34,945 nucleotides of DNA, taken from CAISIP01 sp031403955 (GTDB lineage Bacteria; Pseudomonadota; Gammaproteobacteria; Burkholderiales; Burkholderiaceae_C). Both the position numbers and the translations under genes were made by a program. The stretch lies in assembly GCA_031403955.1 (NCBI GenBank), contig JANNGR010000535.1, positions 1-34,945 of the forward strand, written 5' to 3'. Each line of letters opens with the position of its first letter. Within the stretch, counting starts at the first letter, position 1. The notes below the pieces were generated by a model. The model did no database searches. It was not told the DNA's origin and saw nothing but the letters and a program-made list of their open reading frames with translations. Positions 7,622 to 15,900 of the stretch are shown here, in pieces.

Positions 7622-8389
7622 TCAGCCGCGTTGTCGCAATGCTTCATACAGGCAAATACCGCTGGCTACCGACACGTTGAGGCTTTCCACCGCGCCGCGC
7701 ATTGGAATCTGCACCAGTTCGTCGCAGGTTTTGGCCGTCAATTGGCGCATTCCCGCGCCTTCGGCTCCCAGTACCAGCGCCAACGGGCCGCGCAGATCGG
7801 CCTGGTAGAGCGTTTTCTTTGCGTTATCAGTGGTGCCGACAATCAAGATGCTTCTTTCTTTCAATTCGTTCAGCGTACGGGCCAGATTGGTGACCATGAA
7901 ATACGGCACCGTTTCCGCCGCGCCGCTTGCGACCTTGGCCACGGTGGCGTTGATACCGGCCGCATGGTCCCTGGGGGCGATCACGGCATGTGCGCCGGCG
8001 CCGTCCGCGACACGCAGGCAGGCTCCCAGGTTATGCGGGTCGGTCACGCCATCGAGCACCAGAATCAATGCCGCGCTGCGCTCAGATAAGGGTAGCGCGG
8101 CCTGGGTCGCTTCCAGCTCCTCCAGCAGAGCGTCAAGCGAATGGATTGCGGCCAACTCATGCACCCGCGCAGCCACGCCCTGGTGGGCATGGCTGCCGCA
8201 CAATCTGGCAATCCGCATGCCGTCGGACTCGATCAGACGCGCCCCGGCCTCGGTAGCGCGCGCTATAAATTGGCGCATGCGTGCATCGCGCCGGCTGATC
8301 TCGACATGCACTTCGATAACGGACTGCGGCGCGGTCCGCAGGCGCACGCTGACGGCGTGAAATCCGAACAATACTTTGGGCGCAGACAT
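7622..8389 (-). CDS. rlmB: 23S rRNA (guanosine-2'-O-)-methyltransferase RlmB
   Basis: A SPOUT methyltransferase that 2'-O-methylates G2251 of 23S rRNA (E. coli numbering) in the peptidyl-transferase P loop. The 255-residue product has the N-terminal substrate-binding domain (about 1-75). The three SpoU motifs are then in order: LDGVTDPHNLGACLR (112-126), LVLGAEGAGMRQLT (205-218) and IPMRGAVESLNVSVASGI (228-245), which form the trefoil knot and the SAM site. ATG 8389 gives the standard start MSAPKVLFGFHAV; the open frame extends further but without family similarity. In many proteobacteria rnr precedes rlmB; here the gene upstream is an ABC ATPase after a 155-base gap. Confidence 0.93.
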   Translation of the reverse strand: MSAPKVLFGFHAVSVRLRTAPQSVIEVHVEISRRDARMRQFIARATEAGARLIESDGMRIARLCGSHAHQGVAARVHELAAIHSLDALLEELEATQAALPLSERSAALILVLDGVTDPHNLGACLRVADGAGAHAVIAPRDHAAGINATVAKVASGAAETVPYFMVTNLARTLNELKERSILIVGTTDNAKKTLYQADLRGPLALVLGAEGAGMRQLTAKTCDELVQIPMRGAVESLNVSVASGICLYEALRQRG

Positions 8390-8544
8390 GCCGGGATTAT
8401 CGGGCGCACTACTTGGCCGGACTGACTGGCCCGGACTGAGTGCGGCCGCTAGCGCCTTCGGTCCAACTTGTCTTGATAACCGAGATGTGCTCGGTTCCGC
8501 TCTCGGGCAACCACATCCAGACACATGCCGCATTGCGGCCACGG

Positions 8545-9237
8545 TCAGTGTACTGCTGGCACCAACTGTCCGGCTTCGATCGTGATGCGACGTTCACAAC
8601 GTTGCGCGATGCCGCGGTCATGTGTCACCAGGACCAGTGTGGTTCCCAACTCGGTGTTAAGGTCAAACATCAACTGCATGATGGTCTCGCCGGTGGCAAA
8701 GTCCAGGCTGCCGGTGGGTTCATCGGCCAACAACACGGCGGGTTGCACGACAAACGCCCGCGCCAGTGCCACTCGTTGCTGTTCGCCACCGCTCAGAACC
8801 TTGGGATAGTGGCTCAAACGCGCGGACAGCCCGACCCGGGACAACATCTCGGTGGCGGCCTTGCGCGAGTCTTTTCTGCCCCCAAGTTCCAGCGGCAACA
8901 TGACGTTTTCCAGCGCCGTAAGGTTGCCCATCAGCTGGAAACTCTGAAACACGAAACCGACGTTTTGGGCCCGTAATGCGGCGCGTTCGTCCTCGTCAAT
9001 CGCAAACAGGTCGTGACCGGCCAGAACGACCGTGCCACGACTGGGTGTGTCGAGGCCGGCGATGATCGAGAGCAGCGTGCTTTTGCCCGAGCCCGAGGCA
9101 CCCACAATCGCGGCTGTTTCGCGCTCGGCCAGCGAGAAATCAATATCGCGCAAAATGTCAAGCGTGCCGGTTGAGTCAGAAACCGATTTGAAGACGTGGT
9201 CAACCGAAATGATGGCAGGTGCGCTTGCGTGTGGCAT
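8545..9237 (-). CDS. ABC transporter ATPase, YbbA/LolD-like
   Basis: An ATP-binding subunit of the MacB/LolD/YbbA class, which usually drives an FtsX-type permease in envelope work rather than solute uptake. In 230 residues it has Walker A GASGSGKS (46-53), Q-loop Gln98, the signature LSGGEQQ (148-154), Walker B VLLADEP (168-174) and the H-loop His208. ATG 9237 gives a normal N-terminus. It is divergent from the TesA-like esterase, the same pairing as tesA/ybbA in E. coli, so I read it as YbbA-like. No permease (YbbP) gene is next to it: the following gene is rlmB. LolD or a cell-division FtsE-like role cannot be excluded from sequence alone. Confidence 0.85.
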   Translation of the reverse strand: MPHASAPAIISVDHVFKSVSDSTGTLDILRDIDFSLAERETAAIVGASGSGKSTLLSIIAGLDTPSRGTVVLAGHDLFAIDEDERAALRAQNVGFVFQSFQLMGNLTALENVMLPLELGGRKDSRKAATEMLSRVGLSARLSHYPKVLSGGEQQRVALARAFVVQPAVLLADEPTGSLDFATGETIMQLMFDLNTELGTTLVLVTHDRGIAQRCERRITIEAGQLVPAVH

Positions 9238-9252
9238 GAAAGGCTTATTGAT

Positions 9253-9948
9253 TTGAATCGAAGACACTGTATCGCGAGAATAACGCTGGCCATTGGCGTG
9301 GGGGCATGCGGCGCCGGCGCCAGGGCGCAAAACAACGCGCGGGCGATGGCAAACCTGGAGTCGAAGCGATCCCCCGCGAGTACGCCATCGTCATGGACCA
9401 TCCTGGTGCTGGGCGATTCGCTGAGCGCCGAATACGGGCTGCGGCGTGGCACCGGCTGGGTGGCGTTGCTCGAAAAGAAGCTTGCCGCCGAGGCTGTTAC
9501 CGCACGGGTGGTGAATGCCAGCATCAGCGGTGACACCACGTCGGGCGGACGTTCCCGGCTGGGGCCGCTGCTGGCCCTGCACAAGCCCACCCACCTGATA
9601 ATCGAACTCGGCGGCAACGACGCCTTGCGCGGCCTGCCGCTGCAAATGACCGAGGACAATTTGAATCAGATGACGCGGGCGGCGCAAAACGCCGGGGCCA
9701 GAGTGCTGCTGGTCGGCATGCAGGTTCCGCCCAACTACGGTACCGACTACGCCAGCCGCTTTGCCGGTCTGTTTGGCAAGGCCGCACAGGCCAATCAGGC
9801 GGCCCTGGTGCCGTTTCTGCTAAAGGGCGTGGGTGACAGCGCCGACCCGACCCATTGGTTCCAGAACGACCGCATCCATCCCAAAGAAGAAGCGCATCCG
9901 ATCATGCTGGCCAACGTGTGGCCAGAACTCAAAAAGCAGTTGAAGTGA
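9253..9948 (+). CDS. tesA: Periplasmic SGNH esterase, TesA/arylesterase type
   Basis: A secreted GDSL-type hydrolase (thioesterase I / lysophospholipase / arylesterase) cleaving acyl-CoA-like thioesters and small esters. Blocks of the family are GDSLS with nucleophile Ser56, Gly93 in SISGDTTSGG, Asn122 in LGGND, and Asp206/His209 in DRIHP, giving a complete triad and oxyanion hole. TTG 9253 gives 231 residues with a basic start (MNRRHC), a hydrophobic core and an AxA-like cleavage site (ARAQ, about 23-26). The stretch GAAAGG/GAAAGG-like AAAGG ends ten bases before it. Without that start the signal peptide would be lost. The 15-base spacer to the divergent YbbA-like gene means the two promoters must overlap the coding ends. 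Its stop overlaps the mnmH start. Confidence 0.87.
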   Translation: MNRRHCIARITLAIGVGACGAGARAQNNARAMANLESKRSPASTPSSWTILVLGDSLSAEYGLRRGTGWVALLEKKLAAEAVTARVVNASISGDTTSGGRSRLGPLLALHKPTHLIIELGGNDALRGLPLQMTEDNLNQMTRAAQNAGARVLLVGMQVPPNYGTDYASRFAGLFGKAAQANQAALVPFLLKGVGDSADPTHWFQNDRIHPKEEAHPIMLANVWPELKKQLK

Positions 9949-11018
9949 GCCTTACCGCCATTCCCGCAGTGGAGGTGTTGGGGCGCCTGGATACGTTTGA
10001 CACCGTCATCGATGCGCGCAGCGAAGACGAGTTCTGGCTTGACCATCTGCCCGGCGCCGTCAACTGGCCGACCCTGAACAATCGGGAGCGGCAGGAGATT
10101 GGAACCATCTACAAACAGGTCAACCCATTTGAAGCCAGAAAACGTGGTGCAGCCATTGCCGCGCGCAACATTGGCGAGCACATAGAGCGCGAGGTGCTGG
10201 ACAAACCACGCGACTGGAAGCCGCTCACCTATTGCTGGCGCGGCGGTCAGCGCAGTGGGTCACTGTCGCTGGTGCTGGATCAGATCGGTTTTCGGGTCAG
10301 CATCGTTGAAGGAGGTTACAAGGCGTTTCGCGCCGCAGTGGTCACCGACACCGCCCGGTTGGCTGCTCTGTTTGATTTTCATGTGGTCTGCGGAACTACC
10401 GGCTCGGGCAAGACGCGGCTGCTACACGCGTTGTCACGCCATGGGGCGCAAGTGCTGGACCTGGAAGCCTTGGCCAACCACCGCAGTTCGGTGCTCGGGG
10501 CAATACCCGGGCAGCCGCAACCGTCTCAAAAAGGTTTTGACACGCGGGTTTGGGACGTGTTGCGCCGTGTCGACCCAGGACGGCCGGTTTTTGTGGAGAG
10601 CGAGAGCCGAAAAGTGGGCAATGTGGCCGTGCCGGTCGCGCTGATGGACGCCATGCGCCAGAGCGCATGCCTGAATCTGGTGCAAAGCGACGAGATGCGG
10701 GTCGCCTTGCTGATGGAAGACTATGACTTCTTCGTGCGTGACACCAACGCCTTTTGTGAACGCCTGGACGCTTTGTGCGAGATTCGCGGCAAGGCGGTGG
10801 TGCAAGCGTGGAAGGCGTCAGTGCGTCTGGGACAGATTGACGTGGTGGTCCAGGAATTGTTGGCAAAACACTATGACCCGGTATACCGCCAGTCGATGCA
10901 ACGCAACTTTCGTCAGTTCCACACTGCAAAAACGTTGACTGCGGGCGACGGCTCAAACGCCGCGATGGACGCCGTGGCGGCGCGGGTAATCGAAGACCTC
11001 GGTGTGCCGGAACGCTGA
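9945..11018 (+). CDS. mnmH: tRNA 2-selenouridine synthase MnmH
   Basis: Exchanges sulfur for selenium at the 2-thiouridine of wobble position 34 in Lys, Glu and Gln tRNAs, via a geranylated intermediate, using selenophosphate. The 357-residue product has a rhodanese domain (about 1-130) with the active cysteine at 97 in YCWRGGQRSG, the same position as in E. coli. A P-loop domain follows with GTTGSGKT (150-157). The GTG start overlaps the esterase stop (GTGA), so the two are translationally coupled. Function requires SelD for selenophosphate, which is not in the window. The gene ends 16 bases from the convergent small lysine-rich gene; a weak CGCC/GGCG hairpin at 11019-11033 has no T run. Confidence 0.93.
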   Translation: MSLTAIPAVEVLGRLDTFDTVIDARSEDEFWLDHLPGAVNWPTLNNRERQEIGTIYKQVNPFEARKRGAAIAARNIGEHIEREVLDKPRDWKPLTYCWRGGQRSGSLSLVLDQIGFRVSIVEGGYKAFRAAVVTDTARLAALFDFHVVCGTTGSGKTRLLHALSRHGAQVLDLEALANHRSSVLGAIPGQPQPSQKGFDTRVWDVLRRVDPGRPVFVESESRKVGNVAVPVALMDAMRQSACLNLVQSDEMRVALLMEDYDFFVRDTNAFCERLDALCEIRGKAVVQAWKASVRLGQIDVVVQELLAKHYDPVYRQSMQRNFRQFHTAKTLTAGDGSNAAMDAVAARVIEDLGVPER

Positions 11019-11034
11019 CGCCTGCGATCGGCGC

Positions 11035-11220
11035 TCAGGACTGGGCAGGGTTGTCCGGTGACGGCGAGGATGGCTGCAATGTGCCGTTGTCCTGCGTGTT
11101 GCCTTCTTCACCCGGACCACCGACTTTGCGCTCGGCTTTGTGCTTTAGCTTGTCTTCTTTCTTGCGCTTTTTTGCCAATTCTTTCTGGCGCTTTTCGTAT
11201 CCGTAATTGGGAGTTGCCAA
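11035..11220 (-). CDS. Small lysine-rich conserved protein
   Basis: A 61-residue protein of unknown function. Residues about 9-32 are almost wholly charged (EKRQKELAKKRKKEDKLK and onward), strongly helical and basic; the rest is polar, Gly/Pro/Ser/Asn rich and probably disordered. Small proteins with the start MATPNYGYEKRQKELAKKRK are, to my recollection, widespread in Burkholderiales, which supports a real gene. The start is TTG; an in-frame TGA five codons upstream rules out an earlier start, and GAAAG lies seven bases before. The basic helix suggests nucleic acid or ribosome contact, but that is only inference. It ends the long minus-strand run. Confidence 0.7.
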   Translation of the reverse strand: MATPNYGYEKRQKELAKKRKKEDKLKHKAERKVGGPGEEGNTQDNGTLQPSSPSPDNPAQS

Positions 11221-11300
11221 TTTGAGCTTTCAGGTTGTTGGAGCCACTTTACCACCGGACCGGCCCAGCGCCGCGGAAAGATGCGCCGCCTCTCACGCTC

Positions 11301-12509
11301 TCAGCCCATTGCCACCTGCAGCGCCTGGGCCAAATCGGCTTGCAGGTCGCCTACCGCCTCCAGACCAATCGAAAAGCGCACCAGCGTGCCAGGTTCAAGA
11401 TGCGCTGGCCAGCCACCGCGCATGGAGGCGAGCTGGTACGGAACCACCAGACTCAGCGGTCCGCCCCAGCTATAACCGAGTTTGAAAAGCCTCAAGGCGT
11501 CACAAAAAGCGTCCACGCGCCGGGCGTCATAGGTGGCCTTGAAGATCACGCTGAAAAGGCCGGCAGCGCCGCCGGGACCGGCCTGGCAAATCGATTGCCA
11601 ATGTTCGTGGCCCGGAGCCTGCGGCAGCGCCGGGTGCAAGACTTGTGCAATCTGCGCCAGCCCCTGGCACCACGCGGCCAACGAGCGGGCTGCCACATCA
11701 TGCGCCCGATAACGGACCATGATGCTCGGCAGGCCCCTCAACACGGCCTCGGCGTCGTTGGCGCCCACCGCCAGTCCGAGGCGCATATGCGTGAGTTTGA
11801 GCTTCATGTGTAGCGCTGCATCGCGCGTCATGATGCTGCCCATCAATACGTCGCCGCCACCACTGGGGTATTTGGTCAACGCATGAACCGAAATGTCTAC
11901 CCCGAAGCCCGGATCGGACCCAGGCGCCAGGTCGAAGGGTCGAAATGCAATGCCGGCGCCCCAGGTATTGTCGAGCGCCGCCAACACCCCATTGCGGCGG
12001 CAGATGCGGACCATCTCGATCAGGTCGGGAAACTCCATGGTGACCGAACCGGGTGCCTCCAGCCATACCAGCCGCGTATTGCGGCCGATCTTGCTGGCCA
12101 GGTCTTGCGGGTCCATGGGATCGAAGTAACGGTGGGTGATACCCCAGGCCTTTAGTTCACCCTGCGCCAGCGTCTTGCCGGGACCGTAGGCGTTGTCGGG
12201 CATCAATACTTCGTCGCCGGTCTTTAGCAGCGACATGGCCACCGTGGCGATTGCCGCCAGCCCACTGGGAACCAACAGACATTGCAAGCCGCCTTCAAGG
12301 GTACACAAACGCTCTTCAAGCTGGTAAGTGGTTGGCGTACCGTGCAAACCGTAGGTGTAGCCGGTCTTGTCCTTCCACTCGATGCTGCGCATCGCCGCGA
12401 CACTCGAAAATATGACGGTGGATGCCTTGAATACTCCCGGCTGCGGGGCCAGAAAACCGGCTGGCGCAACGTACGGGTGGTGAATCAGTTCAGTAGCGAT
12501 GTCACGCAT
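11301..12509 (-). CDS. metC: Cystathionine beta-lyase-type PLP enzyme
   Basis: A Cys/Met metabolism PLP enzyme (fold type I), most like cystathionine beta-lyase, which releases homocysteine, pyruvate and ammonia in methionine synthesis. In 402 residues are the tetramer/PLP-phosphate segment YTYGLHGTPTTYQLE (51-65), SGLAAI (82-87), the cofactor aspartate in LDNTWGAG (Asp180) and Lys213 in ALTKYPSGGGDVLMGS. The THPT-like GTPTT and the SSGGA-less C-terminus fit the MetC rather than the MetB subgroup, but sulfhydrylases and gamma-lyases share the fold. ATG 12509 is preceded by a G-rich GGCGGGG. It lies 72 bases after the phosphoribosyltransferase gene. Confidence 0.85.
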   Translation of the reverse strand: MRDIATELIHHPYVAPAGFLAPQPGVFKASTVIFSSVAAMRSIEWKDKTGYTYGLHGTPTTYQLEERLCTLEGGLQCLLVPSGLAAIATVAMSLLKTGDEVLMPDNAYGPGKTLAQGELKAWGITHRYFDPMDPQDLASKIGRNTRLVWLEAPGSVTMEFPDLIEMVRICRRNGVLAALDNTWGAGIAFRPFDLAPGSDPGFGVDISVHALTKYPSGGGDVLMGSIMTRDAALHMKLKLTHMRLGLAVGANDAEAVLRGLPSIMVRYRAHDVAARSLAAWCQGLAQIAQVLHPALPQAPGHEHWQSICQAGPGGAAGLFSVIFKATYDARRVDAFCDALRLFKLGYSWGGPLSLVVPYQLASMRGGWPAHLEPGTLVRFSIGLEAVGDLQADLAQALQVAMG

Positions 12510-12581
12510 GACGGGCCCCGCCTATTGATTGGTTGGAAACAGAACCTGCCGCGACTCGGCTGCGGACCGTGCCGCTGGTTT

Positions 12582-13109
12582 TCAGACGCTCCATTTGGCG
12601 ATCAACTGCTGCGGCCGCATCGCGTCGTAACCTTCGAAAGGCTGATGAATCCATGGGTTGGTGGGCAGAAATTCGACTGAATAGTCGGCGCTAAATGCCG
12701 ACACGCCTTTGGTCCAGATCACCGCGCTGCGCAGTTCGGTGATGGGCTTGTAGTTGTTGCGTAGCTGGTCGATCACCGACTTCAGCGTGTGACCGGTATC
12801 GGCCAGATCGTCAACCAGCAGGACCTTGCCGGCAATTTCACCTTTGGGTGTTGTGATGTAGCGGGCAATATCGAGATTGCCTTGCTGTGTACCGGCTTCA
12901 GCGCGGTACGAACTGGTCGACATGAGGGCCAGCGGCTTGTCGAAAATGCGCGACAGTATGTCGCCGGGCCGCATGCCACCGCGGGCAAGGCACAAAATGG
13001 TGTCGAAATGCCACCCCGATTGATGGATCTTGATCGCCAGTTTTTCTATCAGGTTGTGGTACTCGTCATAACTGACGTAAAGGTGTTTTCCGTCTTCTGT
13101 CAACATCAT
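12582..13109 (-). CDS. Purine phosphoribosyltransferase (type I)
   Basis: A type I phosphoribosyltransferase, probably a hypoxanthine or xanthine/guanine salvage enzyme, joining a purine base to PRPP. In 175 residues are the PRPP-binding motif LLVDDLADTGHTL (97-109), the flexible loop region around SSYRAEAGTQQGN (66-78) and an ARGGMRPGD pyrophosphate loop (42-50). Position directly after purA (seven bases) fits purine metabolism. There are two adjacent ATG codons; the second (13106) is better spaced from AAGGA, so the protein may begin at residue 2. Which base is used cannot be decided from sequence. Confidence 0.82.
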   Translation of the reverse strand: MMLTEDGKHLYVSYDEYHNLIEKLAIKIHQSGWHFDTILCLARGGMRPGDILSRIFDKPLALMSTSSYRAEAGTQQGNLDIARYITTPKGEIAGKVLLVDDLADTGHTLKSVIDQLRNNYKPITELRSAVIWTKGVSAFSADYSVEFLPTNPWIHQPFEGYDAMRPQQLIAKWSV

Positions 13110-13116
13110 GTTTCCT

Positions 13117-14493
13117 TCAATCCGCCAGGTAGGGATGTTTCATGACGATCGTGTGGTCCCGGTCCGGACTGGTCGACACCATGTGGATCGGCACTCCGGT
13201 GACCTGCTCGATGCGTTGCAGATAAAGCCGGGCGGCGACCGGCAGCCGATCGTATTGTGTTACACCGACCGTGCTGTCGCTCCAGCCTTGCAGCACCTCA
13301 TAAATTGGCTTGCAACGCGCGATGTCGTCAGCGCCCATCGGGAGAATATCGAGCAACTCGCCGTCCATGTCGTAACCGGTACAAAGCTGCAATTCCGGCA
13401 ATCCGTCCAGCACATCGAGCTTGGTGATACACAAGCCGGACAGGCCGTTTACCTGCGCGGAACGCTTGAGCAACGCGGCGTCAAACCAGCCGCAGCGACG
13501 CGAGCGTCCGGTTGTGACGCCTTTTTCGGCTCCCACCGTACTCATGTGGTAACCCGCCGTGCCAGTTGTCTGCCAGTCCAGTTCGGTCGGAAACGGACCA
13601 CCACCAACACGCGTGCAATAGGCCTTGGTAATGCCCAGCACATAGTGCAGCATGCCAGGGCCTACACCGGAACCGGCAGCCGCATTGCCGGCCACGCAGT
13701 TGCTTGACGTCACAAACGGGTAGGTACCATGATCGACATCGAGCAAGGTTCCCTGAGCGCCTTCAAACAGCAGGTTGGCTCCATTGGCGTGTGCGTCGTT
13801 TAACTCACGCGACACATCCGCCATCATCGGTTTGAGCAGTTCCGCGTGGCGCATCGCCTCATCGAAAACCGCGTCGAACTGTACCCGCCCATCGACGATA
13901 TAGGCACCCAGCACAGCCCCGAATTCGAACCGCGCCGACCCAAGATAAGTGGCCAGAACATGGTTGTGCAAATCAAGCAACTCGCGCAATCTCGCCGCGA
14001 AACGCATCGGATATTTAAGGTCCTGAACCCGCAGCGCGCGCCGGGCGATCTTGTCTTCGTAGGCCGGGCCGATGCCCCGGCCCGTGGTACCGATGCGGGC
14101 GTTTCCGCCCTTTTCCCGCGCGGCCTCGCGCGCAACGTCCAGCGCGGCGTGAAACGGCAGGATCAGCGGGCAGGCTTCACTGATGCGCAGGCGCGAACGC
14201 ACCTCCACTCCGGCGCGCTCCAGTCCCTCGATTTCCTCCAACAATTTGGCGCCCGATAACACCACGCCGTTGCCGATATAACACTTGACTCCAACGCGCA
14301 TAATGCCGCTGGGAATCAGGTGCAAAGCCGTCTTCACGCCATTGATTACCAGTGTATGGCCGGCATTGTGCCCACCCTGAAAACGAACCACTCCCTGCGC
14401 GCTCTCGGTGAGCCAATCCACCAGCTTGCCTTTGCCCTCGTCGCCCCACTGGGTTCCCACGACAACGACATTACGTCCCTTGGTTGTAGTCAT
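13117..14493 (-). CDS. purA: Adenylosuccinate synthetase
   Basis: Joins IMP and aspartate with GTP to make adenylosuccinate, the first committed step to AMP. The 458-residue product has the N-terminal P-loop-like GTQWGDEGKGK (about 13-23) with its catalytic aspartate. GGHNAGHTLV (about 39-48) carries the catalytic histidine. TTGRGIGPAYEDK, TGRSRRCGWFDA and the C-terminal STSPDRDHTI segment follow in the expected order. It is a little longer than the E. coli enzyme (432). Twelve bases separate it from the hisZ stop, and the phosphoribosyltransferase follows closely, so a hisZ-purA-PRTase transcript is likely. Confidence 0.97.
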   Translation of the reverse strand: MTTTKGRNVVVVGTQWGDEGKGKLVDWLTESAQGVVRFQGGHNAGHTLVINGVKTALHLIPSGIMRVGVKCYIGNGVVLSGAKLLEEIEGLERAGVEVRSRLRISEACPLILPFHAALDVAREAAREKGGNARIGTTGRGIGPAYEDKIARRALRVQDLKYPMRFAARLRELLDLHNHVLATYLGSARFEFGAVLGAYIVDGRVQFDAVFDEAMRHAELLKPMMADVSRELNDAHANGANLLFEGAQGTLLDVDHGTYPFVTSSNCVAGNAAAGSGVGPGMLHYVLGITKAYCTRVGGGPFPTELDWQTTGTAGYHMSTVGAEKGVTTGRSRRCGWFDAALLKRSAQVNGLSGLCITKLDVLDGLPELQLCTGYDMDGELLDILPMGADDIARCKPIYEVLQGWSDSTVGVTQYDRLPVAARLYLQRIEQVTGVPIHMVSTSPDRDHTIVMKHPYLAD

Positions 14494-14505
14494 CTCGATC
14501 CGCTC

Positions 14506-15654
14506 TCAAATCGCCGTCACGACCCACTGTCCCGCCACCTGTATCAGCTCGCGATCGCACTGGAACTCTTGAACTTCATTTTCATGGCCTGGCAAGATGC
14601 AAACCACCGTCTGACCGTGCGCCCGCAGGGCCCTAACCGCCTGGCGCAAATCAATTGCCTCGCCCCACGGGGCGCGAATGGCGGCATGCAAAGCGCGCTG
14701 GCCGGCTGCACCCACCAGGGCCTTGATGTCCAGACTGAAACCCACTGCCGGGCGATTGCGTCCGAAAACAGCGCCGACTTCATCGTATCGTCCGCCGCGT
14801 ACCAGCGCGTCGCTTGCGCCCGGCGCGTAAATTGAGAACCGGGCGCCACTGTAGTAGGCATATCCACGCAGATCGGCCAGGTCAAAACTTGCTGATGCGC
14901 CCTCCAGATGGCTGGCCAGCCATTTCAGATTGGCGAGCGCGGCTCGGATCTCCGGGTCTGGCGGCAACACGCGCTCGGCTTCATTGAGCACACTTTCGTC
15001 GCCATAAAGCGTCACCAGCGCCAGCAGGCCCTGGCGCGACGCGGTGGGGAAACCGCTGGTCAGCAAAGCCAACTCACTCGCATCCTTGGCGGCGAGCGCA
15101 TGGTGGACCTGCGCGCGAATACCGGCCGCCGCCTCTACCGGGGACAACAAGGCGCGCACGATACGTGCATCGGCAAGGTCAACACTGGGCGACTGGACCC
15201 GGGCCGACTTCAGGCAGTCGAGCGCCAGCAACAGTATCTCCAGGTCGGCCTCGGATCCGGCATGGCCATAGATCTCGGCGCCAAACTGCAATGGCTCGCG
15301 GGTCGCATGGGGCTTGTCGGGCCGGGTATGCAATACCGGACCACAATAACAAAGACGCGTCACGCCGAGCCGGTTCAACAGATGGGCATCGATACGCGCC
15401 ACCTGCGGCGTACTGTCCGCACGCAAACCCATCATGCGGCCGGACAGTTGGTCAACCAGTTTGAATGTCTGCAAGTCGAGCGCCTCGCCGGTCCCGGTCA
15501 GCAGCGACTCAAGATGCTCCAGCAACGGGGGTATGACGAGTTCATAACCATAACAACGGGCCATGTCCAGCAAGTCCCGGCGCAGTTCTTCGATGTGGCG
15601 CGCCTCGGAGGGCAAGACATCGGCAATATGATCCGGCAGGACCCAGGCTGACAT
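14506..15654 (-). CDS. hisZ: ATP phosphoribosyltransferase regulatory subunit HisZ
   Basis: A histidyl-tRNA synthetase paralogue with no charging activity that binds short-form HisG and makes the first enzyme of histidine synthesis allosterically controlled. The 382-residue product has the class II synthetase core: DVLPSEARHIEELRR near the start, GLRADSTPQVARI (motif region), and LRGYAYYSGARFSIYA in place of the HisA motif. The C-terminal anticodon-binding domain of HisS is absent. The next gene up is a DUF2065 protein; HisG is not in the window. A possible -10 box (TAAAAT, minus strand, 15680-15685) lies 26 bases before the ATG, but no good -35 box goes with it. Confidence 0.92.
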   Translation of the reverse strand: MSAWVLPDHIADVLPSEARHIEELRRDLLDMARCYGYELVIPPLLEHLESLLTGTGEALDLQTFKLVDQLSGRMMGLRADSTPQVARIDAHLLNRLGVTRLCYCGPVLHTRPDKPHATREPLQFGAEIYGHAGSEADLEILLLALDCLKSARVQSPSVDLADARIVRALLSPVEAAAGIRAQVHHALAAKDASELALLTSGFPTASRQGLLALVTLYGDESVLNEAERVLPPDPEIRAALANLKWLASHLEGASASFDLADLRGYAYYSGARFSIYAPGASDALVRGGRYDEVGAVFGRNRPAVGFSLDIKALVGAAGQRALHAAIRAPWGEAIDLRQAVRALRAHGQTVVCILPGHENEVQEFQCDRELIQVAGQWVVTAI

Positions 15655-15708
15655 TTGGTACGGGGCTATTAAACCGGCGATTTTACCGGGCGCGGTAGAG
15701 CCGCATCG

Positions 15709-15897
15709 TCATGAAAACAACCAAATCAGGGCCAATCCGGCGGCTATGCTGCACAGGCCAAAAAACCGGACCTGGCCATCGCGTAGCTGCAGTATCTGCT
15801 GGAACATGCGCCGCCAACCGGTTGGTGACAGCAACGGAAACAGGCCTTCAATAACCAGGACCAACGCCAGAGCCAGCCAGAATGTGTCGCCGTCCAA
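15709..15897 (-). CDS. DUF2065 small membrane protein (YjeT-like)
   Basis: A 62-residue inner-membrane protein of the DUF2065 family, function unknown. Two hydrophobic segments (about 6-24 and 44-61) flank a basic loop around GWRRMFQQILQL. In proteobacteria this family sits directly after hflC, as here: its TTG start follows the hflC stop by three bases. The start is TTG because no ATG precedes the first membrane segment; GAAGAAATAAGG just upstream overlaps the hflC end. A link to the HflKC/FtsH complex is suggested only by gene position. Confidence 0.8.
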   Translation of the reverse strand: MDGDTFWLALALVLVIEGLFPLLSPTGWRRMFQQILQLRDGQVRFFGLCSIAAGLALIWLFS

Positions 15898-15900
15898 ACC

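Noticed and set aside
8417..8439. Direct repeat of CCGGACTGA, 14 bases apart, before rlmB
   Set aside because: Only two short copies, in GC-rich sequence; easily chance.
8409..8621. Minus-strand frame of 70 codons after the YbbA-like gene
   Set aside because: Its first half overlaps the ABC gene's 3' end in another frame, and the Trp/Cys-containing rest matches no family I know.
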